Assembly (NCBI GenBank): GCA_016946835.1
Contig: JACVTC010000036.1
Coordinates: 157,501-221,500, forward strand
Origin: Neocallimastix lanati (nom. inval.)
Lineage: Eukaryota; Neocallimastigomycota; Neocallimastigomycetes; Neocallimastigales; Neocallimastigaceae
Length of the DNA: 64,000 nucleotides
Direction: 5' to 3'
The translations under genes and the position numbers were made by a program. A model generated the notes under the pieces. The model was not told the origin of the DNA. It saw only the letters and a program-made list of their open reading frames with translations, and searched no databases. Shown here piece after piece: positions 53,439 through 64,000 of this stretch. Within the stretch, counting starts at the first letter, position 1. Every line of letters starts with the position of its first letter.

Positions 53439-55020
53439 AATATTCAAAGTAAGAATTATTTTAACTAATATATGTATTAATTTAATTGTTTTATAATTTT
53501 CTTATTAAATCATGAAATTTAAAAAATATATTGAGATATCAAATCTCTTAATATATAAATTCATAAAAGTTTGAAATATTTTTTTATTATTATAATATAA
53601 TTGTGAATAATATTTTCTTAAAATATATATTTTTTTTATAAAAAAATTTTTTTTTTATAACATTACAAGAAAAATTAATTAAATTTTCATTATTATTTTT
53701 TTTTTCATTTTTATTTGTACTTTTACTTTTTTTATACTTTTATTCTATTATATGGATAATACTATAATTTTTTTTTTTTTTTTTTTTTTTGATGGTTTAG
53801 TGTATTATTTAAACTGATAATAAATATTTTATAAATTTTAATTTATTAATATATGTATAAATTAATTAAAAATTTATGGTTGGTTAATTAATAGATTCAA
53901 GATAGAAGAAAAATAATGTTTAAATAAATTATATTTATATTAATGAGAGTTTAAAAAATAAAATAAAATAAAATAAAAAAAAAACGAATAAATATTATTT
54001 TATTATTGAGTGTTAAAAAAAAAAAAAAAAAAAGTAAATTATTTTATATATACATTTTTATTAAATTATTGCATTAAAGAGAAAAAACTAAATCTATTAA
54101 ATTGGCTTTCTTTTTATTAAATAATAATATAAATATAATTTGAAGTTAAAAAAGACTCTATTATATTTTGAACTTTTCTTATTTCGATATAATTTTACTT
54201 TTTCCTATTATAAAATAAAATACAGAAATTTTTAAATTTCAATATTATTTAAATTTTAAGTGTTTATAAAAAAAAAAAAAAAAAGAAAGTTCCCCAGTAG
54301 TTGTCTCCCTATCACATTTGGCAAAAATGACATTTACATAAAAGATTTTAGTATATCATATCAACTTAGCTTTGCTTGTGGTTATTATACACTGTTCTCT
54401 TATATATTTTTCTAAAGCTCTCTATTTTTCACCACAATTTTATCAAAAAGACTATAATATATGTCTATAATCTGAAGAATCTTTGGAAGCCAAATGTGAA
54501 ATATCTAAATTTCGCTTTATTGATAATATTAATTTTTTTTATTTTTTTTATTTTTTTTTTTATGACTAGTATTTTTTAAATTTTATTTAGTATATATATT
54601 AACAAAAATTTTTTAAAATACCTATATGGCTTAAAGAATGGATTTTTTCCATTATTCCCATTAAAAATAAATTATATTAAATTTTTAGGATTTAGTATAT
54701 ACTAAATAAATAAATTAATAAAAAAATTAAATGAATTGATAAATAAAAATTTTATAAATATATAATAAAAGAAAGAAAATTATAAATGTATATACAGCAA
54801 AACGTAATTTGAAAAATAATAATTTGGATAAAATTTAAATTGGAAAATTTACATTCATTTATATATAAAAGCAATAATATATATTAAAATATATATATAT
54901 TTTTTTTTAATTTAAATTTTTTAGAAAAAAAATAAAAAAAAAATAATAATAATAATAAGTCATAAAAATATAAAAAAATAATTAAAACAAAATTTTAAAC
55001 AAAAATAAAACTGATTTAAT
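53439..55020. other. Intergenic region between divergent genes (helicase and CNB1)
   Basis: No credible gene. The segment 54290-54510 is less AT-rich than its surroundings and is bounded by an 11-bp inverted repeat (54312-54322 and 54489-54499). The open frame 54376-54579 inside it ends in a Phe/Ile run and matches nothing I know. Confidence 0.6.
54312..54499. repeat. 11-bp inverted repeat bounding a less AT-rich segment
   Basis: TCACATTTGGC at 54312-54322 is exactly inverted as GCCAAATGTGA at 54489-54499. The 166 bp between are noticeably less AT-rich than the neighbouring DNA. It may be a decayed mobile-element piece. Confidence 0.4.
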
Positions 55021-55953
55021 ATGGGTCAAAATCAATCACTTTTAGAAGATTTAGAAAAAAATACTAATTGTAATTATTAATCTTAATAATTTAATATTTT
55101 ATTTAATAATATCTTTTTTAATGAATAAGTAATTTGTAAATACAGGAAATAATCAAATAATTGAATAGAATTTTTAAAAATTTTATTAAAAAAGACAAAT
55201 CTAAATTTAAACTAAAAATTTTATTTTTTTTTATAAATTCAATTAATAAAATAAATAAAATATTATTGTGTTAATATAAAATAAAAAAAAATAGTTACTG
55301 CAGAAGAAATTCATCGTATATATAAGCGTTTTAGTAAACTTGATAAGGATGGAAACGGTTCTATTGATAAGAATGAATTTCTTATGCTACCACAATTGTC
55401 ATCCAATCCATTAGCACATCGTTTAATTGATATACTTGATGAAGATGGTGGTGGTGATGTAGATTTTGTAGAATTTATTAAGGGTTTATCAGCTTTTAGT
55501 GAAAAGGGAAATGAAGAAGAAAAATTAAAGTGTAAATTAAAATTATTTATAATAATACTTATATTATTATTATGAAGTAATTAAAAGTTAAAATATTTAT
55601 AAAATATATGTTTTATATTTCATATATTATATTATTTATTTGTATATACTTTTTTTTTATTATTATTATTTTATTATTATAATTATTATTATTATTATTT
55701 TCAATTTAAAGTTGCCTTTAGAGTTTACGATATGGATCGTGATGGATATATTTCAAATGGTGAATTATTTATTGTTTTACAAATGATGGTTGGTAGTAAT
55801 TTAAGAGATGATCAACTTCAACAAATTGTGGACAAAACTATTATGGAAGCTGATAAAGATGGAGATGGAAAATTGAGTTATAATGAATTTTTGGATATGA
55901 TTAAGGACACTGATATCGTTAGACAAATGACTTTACAAAGTTCAATGTTCTAA
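55021..55953 (+). CDS. CNB1: Calcineurin regulatory subunit B
   Basis: Three exons (55021-55069, 55295-55531, 55712-55953) join in frame to 175 residues, the same length as yeast Cnb1. It is the Ca2+-binding regulatory subunit of the phosphatase calcineurin. Four EF-hand loops start at D33 ([12 protein letters not shown]), D65 ([12 protein letters not shown]), D102 ([12 protein letters not shown]) and D143 ([12 protein letters not shown]). In loop 2, position 5 is Gly where animal CnB has Asn. The N-terminal MGQNQS fits N-myristoylation of Gly2. [20 protein letters not shown] is a strongly conserved CnB segment. The catalytic subunit is not in the window. Confidence 0.96.
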
Positions 55954-56488
55954 GTGAAGCCCAAAATATATCGAATTAATTATATTAATGTTAACCAATT
56001 AAACATTATAGATTTTTATATTATTAATTTAATTTGTTTATTATTTATTTAATACAAATTGTTATTACTATAAAAAATATATATATTTATAACGTAATTT
56101 ATTAATTTACATTTAATATTTAAAAATAATAATATCAAATAAACAAAACAAAAAACAAAACAAATAAAATAAAACAAAAAACAAAGCAAATTAAATAAAA
56201 CAAAAAACAAAGCAAATTAAATAAAACAAAAAACAAAAAGAAAAAAAAAAAAAAAACTAACAGTTTAAAAGTAAAAATAAAATAAAATTTAAAGCAAAAT
56301 GTTTTAAGTAAAATTATATCAACAAAAATAATAATAGCACATATATATATATATATATATAAGAAAAAAAACATAATAATAATGTAAAATAATTAAATAA
56401 ATGTTAAATAAATTTATATTTAATTGAAATTTTATTTTATTTTTGTTTATATAAATATTTTTTATGTTTTATTTATTTTTTATTTTTT

Positions 56489-56530
<42 letters not shown>

Positions 56531-56645
56531 TTTAAATTAAAATAATAAATTTATTATTATTATTCTTAATATATACTTTTAATTATTTTTTATGCATAAT
56601 TTTTATGTTATATATTACTAAATTTAATTCATATAGTATAATTAT
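55954..56645. other. Intergenic region between convergent genes
   Basis: AT-rich. Contains a 26-bp minisatellite (56169-56239, about 2.7 copies of ATAAAACAAAAAACAAAGCA plus AATTAA) and an ATT run near 56500-56530. The open frame 56135-56374 merely spans the minisatellite. Confidence 0.7.
56169..56239. repeat. 26-bp minisatellite
   Basis: Two perfect units (56169-56194, 56195-56220) and a partial third. Composed only of A, C, G-poor sequence; no function evident. Confidence 0.9.
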
Positions 56646-57011
56646 TTAACAGTAATACATTTCAAGATTCATTCCATCATGAATTTCATAATCATCTAAA
56701 GTAATATGGTCCTTGTATGTACTATACCATTTCTTTAAAATAATCTTTTCTGGTTTAGTACCAGTTTGTGCTGCAATTAATTTCTTTAAATCACCAATAG
56801 TATCTTCTGGCATACATTTTACACGGACTGTTGATATAATTCATTATATATGTTTAAAAAAAATAAATAATAAAAACAATTTAATATATAAAATTAATAA
56901 TTATAACTAAAATTATATCAAAATATTAAATCAAATAAAAAAAAAATTACATATAAAGTAATATATATTACCTTTTTTACCAAGACGATCATTTACTATT
57001 ATTTCTATCAT
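56646..57011 (-). CDS. HUB1: Ubiquitin-like splicing modifier HUB1/UBL5
   Basis: Two exons (57011-56972, 56827-56646) join in frame to 73 residues, the same length as human UBL5. The sequence begins [18 protein letters not shown] and continues [18 protein letters not shown] and [14 protein letters not shown], almost identical to UBL5/Hub1. The protein ends in a di-tyrosine plus one residue (YYC) instead of the Gly-Gly of ubiquitin, as usual in this family, so it acts non-covalently. Hub1 binds the HIND element of spliceosomal proteins and tunes splice-site choice, which fits an intron-rich genome. The single intron is 144 bp. The first ATG in the frame is used. Confidence 0.96.
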
Positions 57012-58488
57012 TTTTATATAGTTTATTCTAGATTTTTAAGAATTTATTAAAAATAGTAAAATAATATTTTAGTTTTTCATTATTATAAATTCTATAATTC
57101 TTGATTATTTTTATTGGTCAAAATTTTTATATTATTATTAAACTTTTTATTTAAAATTAGTTTTAATTTAATTAATAATTTATAATAAATCTTCATATTA
57201 TTATTCATTAATAATAATTTATTCAAATTATCATTTACATACTTTATTATATTTTGGTAACTAACATTTTTTGGATTTGTTATTAAGTAAATATTATATA
57301 TATTATTGGATTTTTATCTTCTTCTTTTTTATTCATTTTTTATGTGTTATTTAAAATTTATAGTTGTTTCAGTATGAATGAATATTTCTCTTTGATAAAT
57401 AAAATATTCTAACTATAAGTTAATTAACATATAATTTTTATTTTTTAATATCTTTTTTTTTTTTTTTTTTTGGACGTTTTTTTTTTCAATAAATTAATTT
57501 TTCTCACGAAACCTTAATTAAACGAAAAAATGCTTCATTTGAACGTATTATTAATGAAAAAATCTTTAGAGGTATATAAACGAAAAAGTTCTTTAAAACA
57601 ATAATATTTAATTTTGACATAACCCAAAAATATATATATTTTTGATTAGTTTATTATCAATATTATTTTTATTTTATATTTTATTATCTTTTCATATTTT
57701 TAATTAAACTTTCAAAATTTTTCATATTATATATTTATTTCTTAGTAATTAATATAACTGATTATTGTTTGATTTTCGTAATTTTTATATTATTAATCCA
57801 TTATAAAAATTGAAATCATCGATATCTTTATTATTACCGTTTATAATAATTTTTTTAACTCTTAACAATTTTCAGTTGTCTTTTTAAACTAATACATCAT
57901 TTATTTATTATAATTTGATATTAATATAATTAATTAATTAATTATTTATTTTATGTTTATTTTATTTTTTTCTATGTTAATTAAAAAAACCCAGAAATAT
58001 TCTTATATTTCTGGTCATTAATAGTATTTATAATATTTAAATCATTTTTCATTTTGAATTGTTTCTAAATTATTAATATTAATAAAAAAAAAATAAAAAA
58101 AAAAAAAGTTTTATTTTTGAAAATTGCTAATTAATATTTTTTATTTATTATTAAGATTAAATTTAAAAAGTTTATTGTTTTATTAAAAGTTAAATTATCA
58201 ATGAACAATACTAATATATCTTTTATGATTATATAATCAATGATATCTTTTAATAGATGATTTTTACTACTACCTTGTTAAGTATAGTATTTTTCCATAA
58301 AATTTTAATTTTATAATTAATTTATTAATTATTTAATATTAAATTATTTAATACAAAATAATTAAATATTAAAAAGTATCTATTTCAATATTAACATCCA
58401 TTCAATTAAATTGTTGCATGTTAATAAATTAAATATATTTATATAAATTGTAATTTTTATTATTATTTATTTTGATCAAATATTATTA

Positions 58489-58530
<42 letters not shown>

Positions 58531-58675
58531 CTACTTCCAGTATTTTATTAAATAGATAATTATGTTTTTATGACTTACATTTTTTAAAACAAAAAATATT
58601 TTTAATTTAAAGATAAAAATGAAGAGTATGTAAAAGATTAAGTAAAATAAAAAATAATAAAAATTCATATCATCT
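57012..58675. other. Intergenic DNA
   Basis: No gene seen in about 1.7 kb. It includes the HUB1 promoter side. A perfect 10-bp stem with a 4-nt loop lies at 57991-58014 and a poly-T run at about 58492-58527. Confidence 0.65.
57991..58014. repeat. Perfect 10-bp hairpin, TCTT loop
   Basis: CCAGAAATAT, loop TCTT, then ATATTTCTGG. The paired arms are exact. No adjacent gene end explains it as a terminator. Confidence 0.6.
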
Positions 58676-59285
58676 TTAAAATAGATAGTGGGATACCACT
58701 AAACTCTCCCTTAAAAATACAGAAAAAAAAAGATTCTCATTAAGAGAATTATTCTCAATAGATTCTGTGAACGGAACTAGACTGTTAGTGTATGTGTCTG
58801 AAATATATATAATAGGACTTCTGATGGTATTGTTTCTAAGCCATATTGGTAAGTCTTTAGTATTATTGGTATTGAAGGATTTCTTACTAAATCGATCAAA
58901 AAATAATTCAAGAGAGCTACTAATAATAGGTATTGATTTAGCAAGATAACGCACTAGCCTCACAATATACGAAATAGTAGACACCTGTGAACGATTTAAG
59001 ATTTGTTCACTTAAATGTCTCCGTTCCCCAGTATCACGAATTGTAGCTCATCTATAGCTGAAATTCTACTAAGAAGGAATATGTAAATATTTTTTTTGAT
59101 AAATTTTTCATACTCTAAAATATTAGAATATGTAGGTAATAAAGAGAGTCTTTATTTTATCACTAAATATTATAATAAGATCATTGATGAAATCTAGTGA
59201 TTTTCATTTATATAATGAAAAGGAAGGTCATTTGAATATTCAATGGATGAGAGACTATTCACCTTTTCCACAACATGAACAGATT
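58676..59285 (-). pseudogene. Degraded mobile-element remnant, possibly LINE-type
   Basis: This patch is clearly less AT-rich than its flanks. Reading the minus strand from 59282, CSCCGKGE, a stop, then SLIH, a stop and IFK resemble the C..C....E..H....C knuckle found near the C-terminus of non-LTR retrotransposon polyproteins, though the last Cys is not visible. Downstream an open frame of 102 codons (58984-58676) contains TISYIVRLVRYLAKSIPIIS and matches nothing I recognise. Multiple stops interrupt the upstream part. A DNA-transposon remnant is an alternative. The family call is weak; that it is decayed foreign-looking coding DNA is more secure. Confidence 0.4.
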
Positions 59286-60232
59286 ATTATTATACTTATA
59301 TGTATTATAATTAATATTAATATTATTTTATTATATATTAGATTATATATAATATTATAAATATATGAAGATTTAGTATTAAAGTTATTTTATTTTTTTC
59401 AAATAAAATTATAATGAATATTAAAAAAAGAAAAATACTATTACAAATAAAAAAATTAAAAAAGAAAAAAGAAAAAAGAAAAAAGAAAAGAAAATATAAT
59501 AATACTTATTTTTTTTTAAAATTTTAAAATTTAATGAAAACAATTATATGAATAATGAAAGAAAATAAAAAAAAAAAAAAAAAATAAGGCCTTCTTAATT
59601 AAAGGTAAATTTTTTACGATATATATAAATATTTTATATTTAATACTTTAATATATATATATATTTTTTTTAAAAATAGAAAAAATAAAAAAGAAAGAAT
59701 GAAATAAAATACAATAATTAAGATTACTTTTTAATAATAAAAATAGTATAAATGTTTTAAATTAAAAATTTTTTATAAATAAATAATTTTATTATATATA
59801 TTTAATTTGATTAACTAGATAAATAAAGAATAGTAAAATCTTTTAAATTTTAAATTAATATTAATTTTGATAAGTAAATTGATTTAAAACAAAATAATAA
59901 TAATAATAGTTATAATAATGATAAATAAATTAAGGATATTATTAATAATAAAAAATATTATATTATAAAAATTTAAAAGATTCATTATATTCTGTATATA
60001 ATATTAAATAAAAGAAAAAAAAAATTTTTTTTCTTTTATTATTTTAATTGATTGATATATTTTTTTTTAAAAAAATAGTAAAAAAATTTAATTTAAAATA
60101 TAATTTTAACATTATTTTAATATAATATCTTTGAAATATATATAAATATATTTTTAATATATTTTTTTTTGTTTTTTTTTTGTTTTTGTATATAAAAAGT
60201 TTATATTTTTTAAACTAATTTTTTTTTCATTA
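59286..60232. other. Intergenic DNA 3' of the GT2 gene
   Basis: Near-pure A/T with a GAAAAAA-type repeat at about 59461-59500. No gene seen. Confidence 0.7.
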
Positions 60233-63200
60233 TTAGTATTGATTTGGTATTGGATTAAGCGGCATTCCCATATCAGTTTCAATATAACTATGGTATTTAC
60301 TAAAGTTTTGATCTCTATTAATTTTTCTTCTTTCCTGTTCACGAGCTACTCTCTTTTTCTTTTCATGATCTTGATAAAAGTTATAACAGATAAAACCAAC
60401 TAATATAATGCATACTAATATAATTATTCCTACGATATGGTAAACTTCGAATTTTTCTGAATCTGTTATAATAAATCTTCTGATATTAATTACAATACCA
60501 GCAATTAATACAATAATCCAAAGAATAGGTATCATTTTTTGATTCCATTTAGAAATTTTCTTCAATCTAGAGGATGTACCCCAACCATTATCCCAAAGGA
60601 AAAGTAAAGCTTGAATTTTTGCTGGTATAAAACCAATTAAATAAACGACACCATAAAAGATATTAAACATAAATTTAAGTTTTCTGGTATAAATTAATGC
60701 AAATATAGTTCTAAGGAAACCCATAATGAATAAGGTTAATACCCATGTGATTAATTGCCATAATGTTCCTTTGTAAATAAGAACAATAAGAGAATAAATT
60801 AAAATGAATGGATAAATAATATGGAAGATAATTTCATAAGTCATCCATAAACTTTGAACTGGTACAGCTTTAATAGCAAAAAGTGCCTCACGATAAAATG
60901 ATTTACTCCATCTTGTTTGTTGAGTAACCCATCTAATGAAAGTTTCAGGTGTTTCTGTGTAACAAAAAGCATATGGTGTATATTTTACATATCTTCCCAA
61001 AGATAAAGTTAAATTTGTTCTATAGATAATTTAATTATTATTTTGAAATGATAATATATTTATTCAATAATTATTTTTTTTTTTTTAAAAAAAAAAAAAA
61101 GAATAAAAAGTATTCATTAGTTTAAATTTTTATAATTAAAGTTTAAAAGTATTATTATATATTTTTAATTAATTATATTTTTTATTATAAAATCAAATTT
61201 TAAAATTTAAATAAATATATATATGTATGTATTTTTTTCTACTATCACATTACTCGTTTATATATATTTATATAATAATTTTGAAAAACTTACAAGTGTC
61301 GATCATCACCATAAGTACATAAGGATCCCAAGAATCTTTGATTAATCCATTTATTAATAATTTCTCTCAAGACATCACTTCTATATATACCTAATGGACC
61401 AGAGACACATGTAACACAATTTTGGAAGGATTGAGCAGATCTTTCCATATTGAAAGCAAACCAATAACGTAAAGAAGAAAGAAAGGAAAGTAAGGTTCCA
61501 GTGTTCCAAATTCTGACATCACCTGTTGCAGCACCAACAAAATTATCATCAAGCATGAAGGCTAATTCCTTAATACAGTGAGTATCTAAAATTGTATCTG
61601 AATCTGTGACTACAACAGCTTCTACTTGACATTGTAATAATACTTGGAAACCAGTATACATAGCAGCTCTTTTACCGAAGTGTGCTATATTTATTATATA
61701 TATATATATAATTTTTTTAATGTTTTTTTTTTTTTTTTTTTTTTTTGTTTTTATTTAAAAGTAATATATATATATATATTCAAAACAATAATTATATTAA
61801 ATTTAAATAAAGATAAAAAAAATATAAAAATAAATAAATATATAAATAATAATAAATATATAAAATTAAAATTATAATTAATTAGTAAAATATACAATAA
61901 ATTATTATTATAAAATAAAATAGATATTTATTAATTATAAATAAATATTTATAATATTTTAATTTTTTTTTTTTTTTAAAAAATAAAAAAAAACTTACGT
62001 TGCATTATACAAACAGGACCCATACACTTTTTAACTTCTTCTACTAATTTTATAGCTCTTTGTTCAAACATTTCAATATCTTGGAGTCTAAAATCAGTAG
62101 TGATAACACGATGATCCCATCTTGAGAAAACTTTTGAAAAGATATCACCCATATAACGATCCTCTTCCTCATTACCATCTACTACTACGATAATTCTTTC
62201 ATTTTTAGCATATCTTAAATATGTAATAGATTTAAGACAACCTCTAAATAATTCTGGATCTTCTTTATAACCTACTACTAATAAACCAGTGGAAAGACCT
62301 GTCCAATCTTTACGTCTTCTATTTTTATTTTTTGTAACCTTTCTATAATTCAAATATGCAAATATAGCTTGAACAATATAATGAATAACAATGACTAAAC
62401 CGTAAAAACCTAACGTCCACAGTGTTGTTCTAATAATAGCCTGTCCAATAATATATCCTTTATTAAATTTTTTAATTAATTTTATTCATTCATTTATTTG
62501 ATTTTTTTTTTTTTTTTTTTTTTTGTATATAAATTTTTCATCCACATTATTTTAATATAAAAATATATAAAAGAAAAAAATATATTAGTCATTAATACTA
62601 AAAATTTCAAAATGGTATAGTAAATAAATAAAAAAAATTAAAAAAAAAATAATAATAATAATAATAATAATAAATTATGGTATTTCTATAAAAGTCAATA
62701 TTGTTTTTCATATATTAAATTTACAATAATATAAAAATAAAAATATTTTTGCTTTTTTTTTTTTTATGGAATTAAAAATATTTAAATACTAATATAATAT
62801 ATTAACATGTAAAATTTTTCTTGTAAAATAGTAAATATTAATTAAAAAATTAATTATGAAAAAAAATTATATATAAAATAATGTAACACAATTATTTTAT
62901 TATTTATCTATTTTTAATTTTTAAATCATATATTAATATAAAAAAAAAAAAAAAAAAATTCCATATATAAAATACTCTAAAAATTAATAATGAAAAAAAA
63001 AATAATTAAATAATAAAATATTAAAAATATTAAAAATTTTAAAATAATAAAAATAATAAAGTAATAAAATAAAAAATAAAATAATAAAAATAGAAAAAGT
63101 AATAAAAATAATAAAATAATAAAATAATAATTTTTTATATTATATATCGTGAATTGTGAATTAACAGTAAAGGAAAAAACTAATATATTAAATATATCAA

Positions 63201-63717
63201 TTAAATTTTTGTATATATATTAATCCTTCTTACCAACAATTACTGGTGTAATTAATAATATAGATGCTGCCAATGTCCAAATTAAAGCTATTTTTCTTTG
63301 AGTTCTTTCTTTTGGTGTTTGAGGATCTGCCAGAGGAACTCTAGGTGCATTGTACCTATTAGGAAATGCATCAACATTTTGTGTAGAATAGGTATAATTG
63401 GTACTATTTTGTAAATTTGGATTATATGAATTATATTTACTGTATGTTTTATTTCCTGGATAAGAATCATTATCAATAGATATAGTGTTCATAGGAATTT
63501 CTCCTCCATTCGGTCTACTATTATTTTTTTTACTATATGCATTTGTAATATCACCATTGTAATAATTATCATCATTCACATTACTAGAAGTTGGACTATT
63601 AGGAAAACCACTCCATGATTGTTTTGAAGGAGGTGGAATATAATCTGAGGGTGGATTATTATAAACACTTGGTCTATAATACTGACTACTTTCGGTATTG
63701 GTATAATGTTTTGACAT
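60233..63717 (-). CDS. Hyaluronan/chitin synthase-like GT2 membrane glycosyltransferase
   Basis: Four exons (63717-63234, 62457-61999, 61684-61294, 61019-60233) join in frame to 706 residues. A cytosolic Asn/Ser/Pro/Tyr-rich leader (1-145) precedes two membrane segments (about 146-195). The GT2 catalytic core has IIVVVDGN (D255), PHFGKRAAMYTGFQ (315-328), VVTDSDTILD (D342, D344), CVSGPLGIYRSDVL, YGDDRHLTN (D441, D442) and the processivity motif QQTRW (478-482). Several C-terminal membrane segments follow. This set, above all PHFGKR, GPLGIYR and GDDRHLTN, matches hyaluronan synthases and the related fungal Cps1-type enzymes. It probably polymerises a UDP-sugar into a wall or capsule polysaccharide at the plasma membrane. 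Product identity cannot be read from sequence; chitin oligomers or another glycan are possible. Confidence 0.88.
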
Positions 63718-64000
63718 AATTTTTATTTTATTTTTTTCTTTGTTTGTTTGTTTTATTCTTTTTCACTTTTTTATTATTATTTTCTTTCTCTTTTTCTTCT
63801 CTTTTTCCTTTCTCTTTCTATTTTCTTTCTAACTTTCAAATTGTATAAATCAAAATATAAAAAATTTTTTTTTTTGATATTATTACAATAATCAAATAGT
63901 TCTTAGATAACTTTCTATTTCTTTTTTGTTTCTGTCAATAGTTCTTTTCTTTCTTCAGAATTTTAAATTCTTTTATAAATTGTATTTTTTAATTGGAAAA
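63718..64000. other. 5' flank of the GT2 gene
   Basis: The first 120 bp or so upstream of the minus-strand start are strikingly pyrimidine-rich on the plus strand (TTTCTTTCTCTTTTTCTTCT and similar), so purine-rich on the gene's sense strand. This is the likely 5' leader or promoter; nothing more specific can be said. Confidence 0.5.

Noticed and set aside
54376-54579. 67-codon frame downstream of the inverted repeat
   Set aside because: Ends in a Phe/Ile homopolymer and starts within apparently decayed sequence; not supported as a gene.
63220-63717. A separate 165-residue membrane protein
   Set aside because: The frame ends just after a GTAAGA donor (63233), and splicing to 62457 continues the GT2 enzyme in frame, so this is its first exon.

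Overview
The window looks like nuclear DNA of an anaerobic gut fungus (Neocallimastigomycota). Intergenic DNA is extremely AT-rich and full of A/T homopolymers and AAT/ATT microsatellites. Genes carry short GT-AG introns. There is a tandem pair of secreted GH10 xylanases, and an enkurin-family flagellar gene fits a zoosporic fungus. This assignment is inference; no rRNA or marker gene is present to prove it.

Layout. 1-4.7 kb: a four-exon CDC7-like protein kinase (+). 4.7-8.7 kb: a five-exon Cdh1/fizzy-related APC/C activator (-), convergent with the kinase. 8.7-17.5 kb: gene-poor DNA with retrotransposon debris at 12.8-15.2 kb, comprising a Ty3/gypsy integrase tail (-), a Ty3/gypsy RT piece (+) and a Ty1/copia RT/RNase H piece (+), all broken. 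17.6-22.2 kb: two intronless GH10 xylanases, 94% identical. 25.3-27.4 kb: glutamate 5-kinase (+). 31.0-32.7 kb: a predicted type I membrane protein (+). 34.0-36.5 kb: an enkurin-domain protein in nine exons (-). 38.7-41.5 kb: ALG7 (+). 44.2-53.4 kb: a giant SAM + SNF2 helicase of the ATRX/ARIP4/RAD54 type (-). 55.0-56.0 kb: calcineurin B (+). 56.6-57.0 kb: HUB1/UBL5 (-). 58.7-59.3 kb: a degraded, possibly LINE-type remnant (-). 60.2-63.7 kb: a hyaluronan/chitin synthase-like GT2 membrane enzyme (-).

No operon logic applies. Housekeeping functions (cell cycle, proline synthesis, N-glycosylation, Ca2+ signalling, splicing, chromatin, flagellum, wall polysaccharide) are interspersed with the lignocellulose-degrading xylanase pair. 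I rebuilt multi-exon genes by matching splice phases: every model listed is in frame across all junctions. The helicase is the only one with an awkward junction (near 47.93 kb). The most interesting items are the xylanase paralogues, whose differences concentrate in four consecutive loops on the substrate side of the barrel; the SAM-SNF2 architecture; a 658-bp pure AAT tract inside an intron; and the head-to-head mosaic of two LTR-retrotransposon superfamilies.
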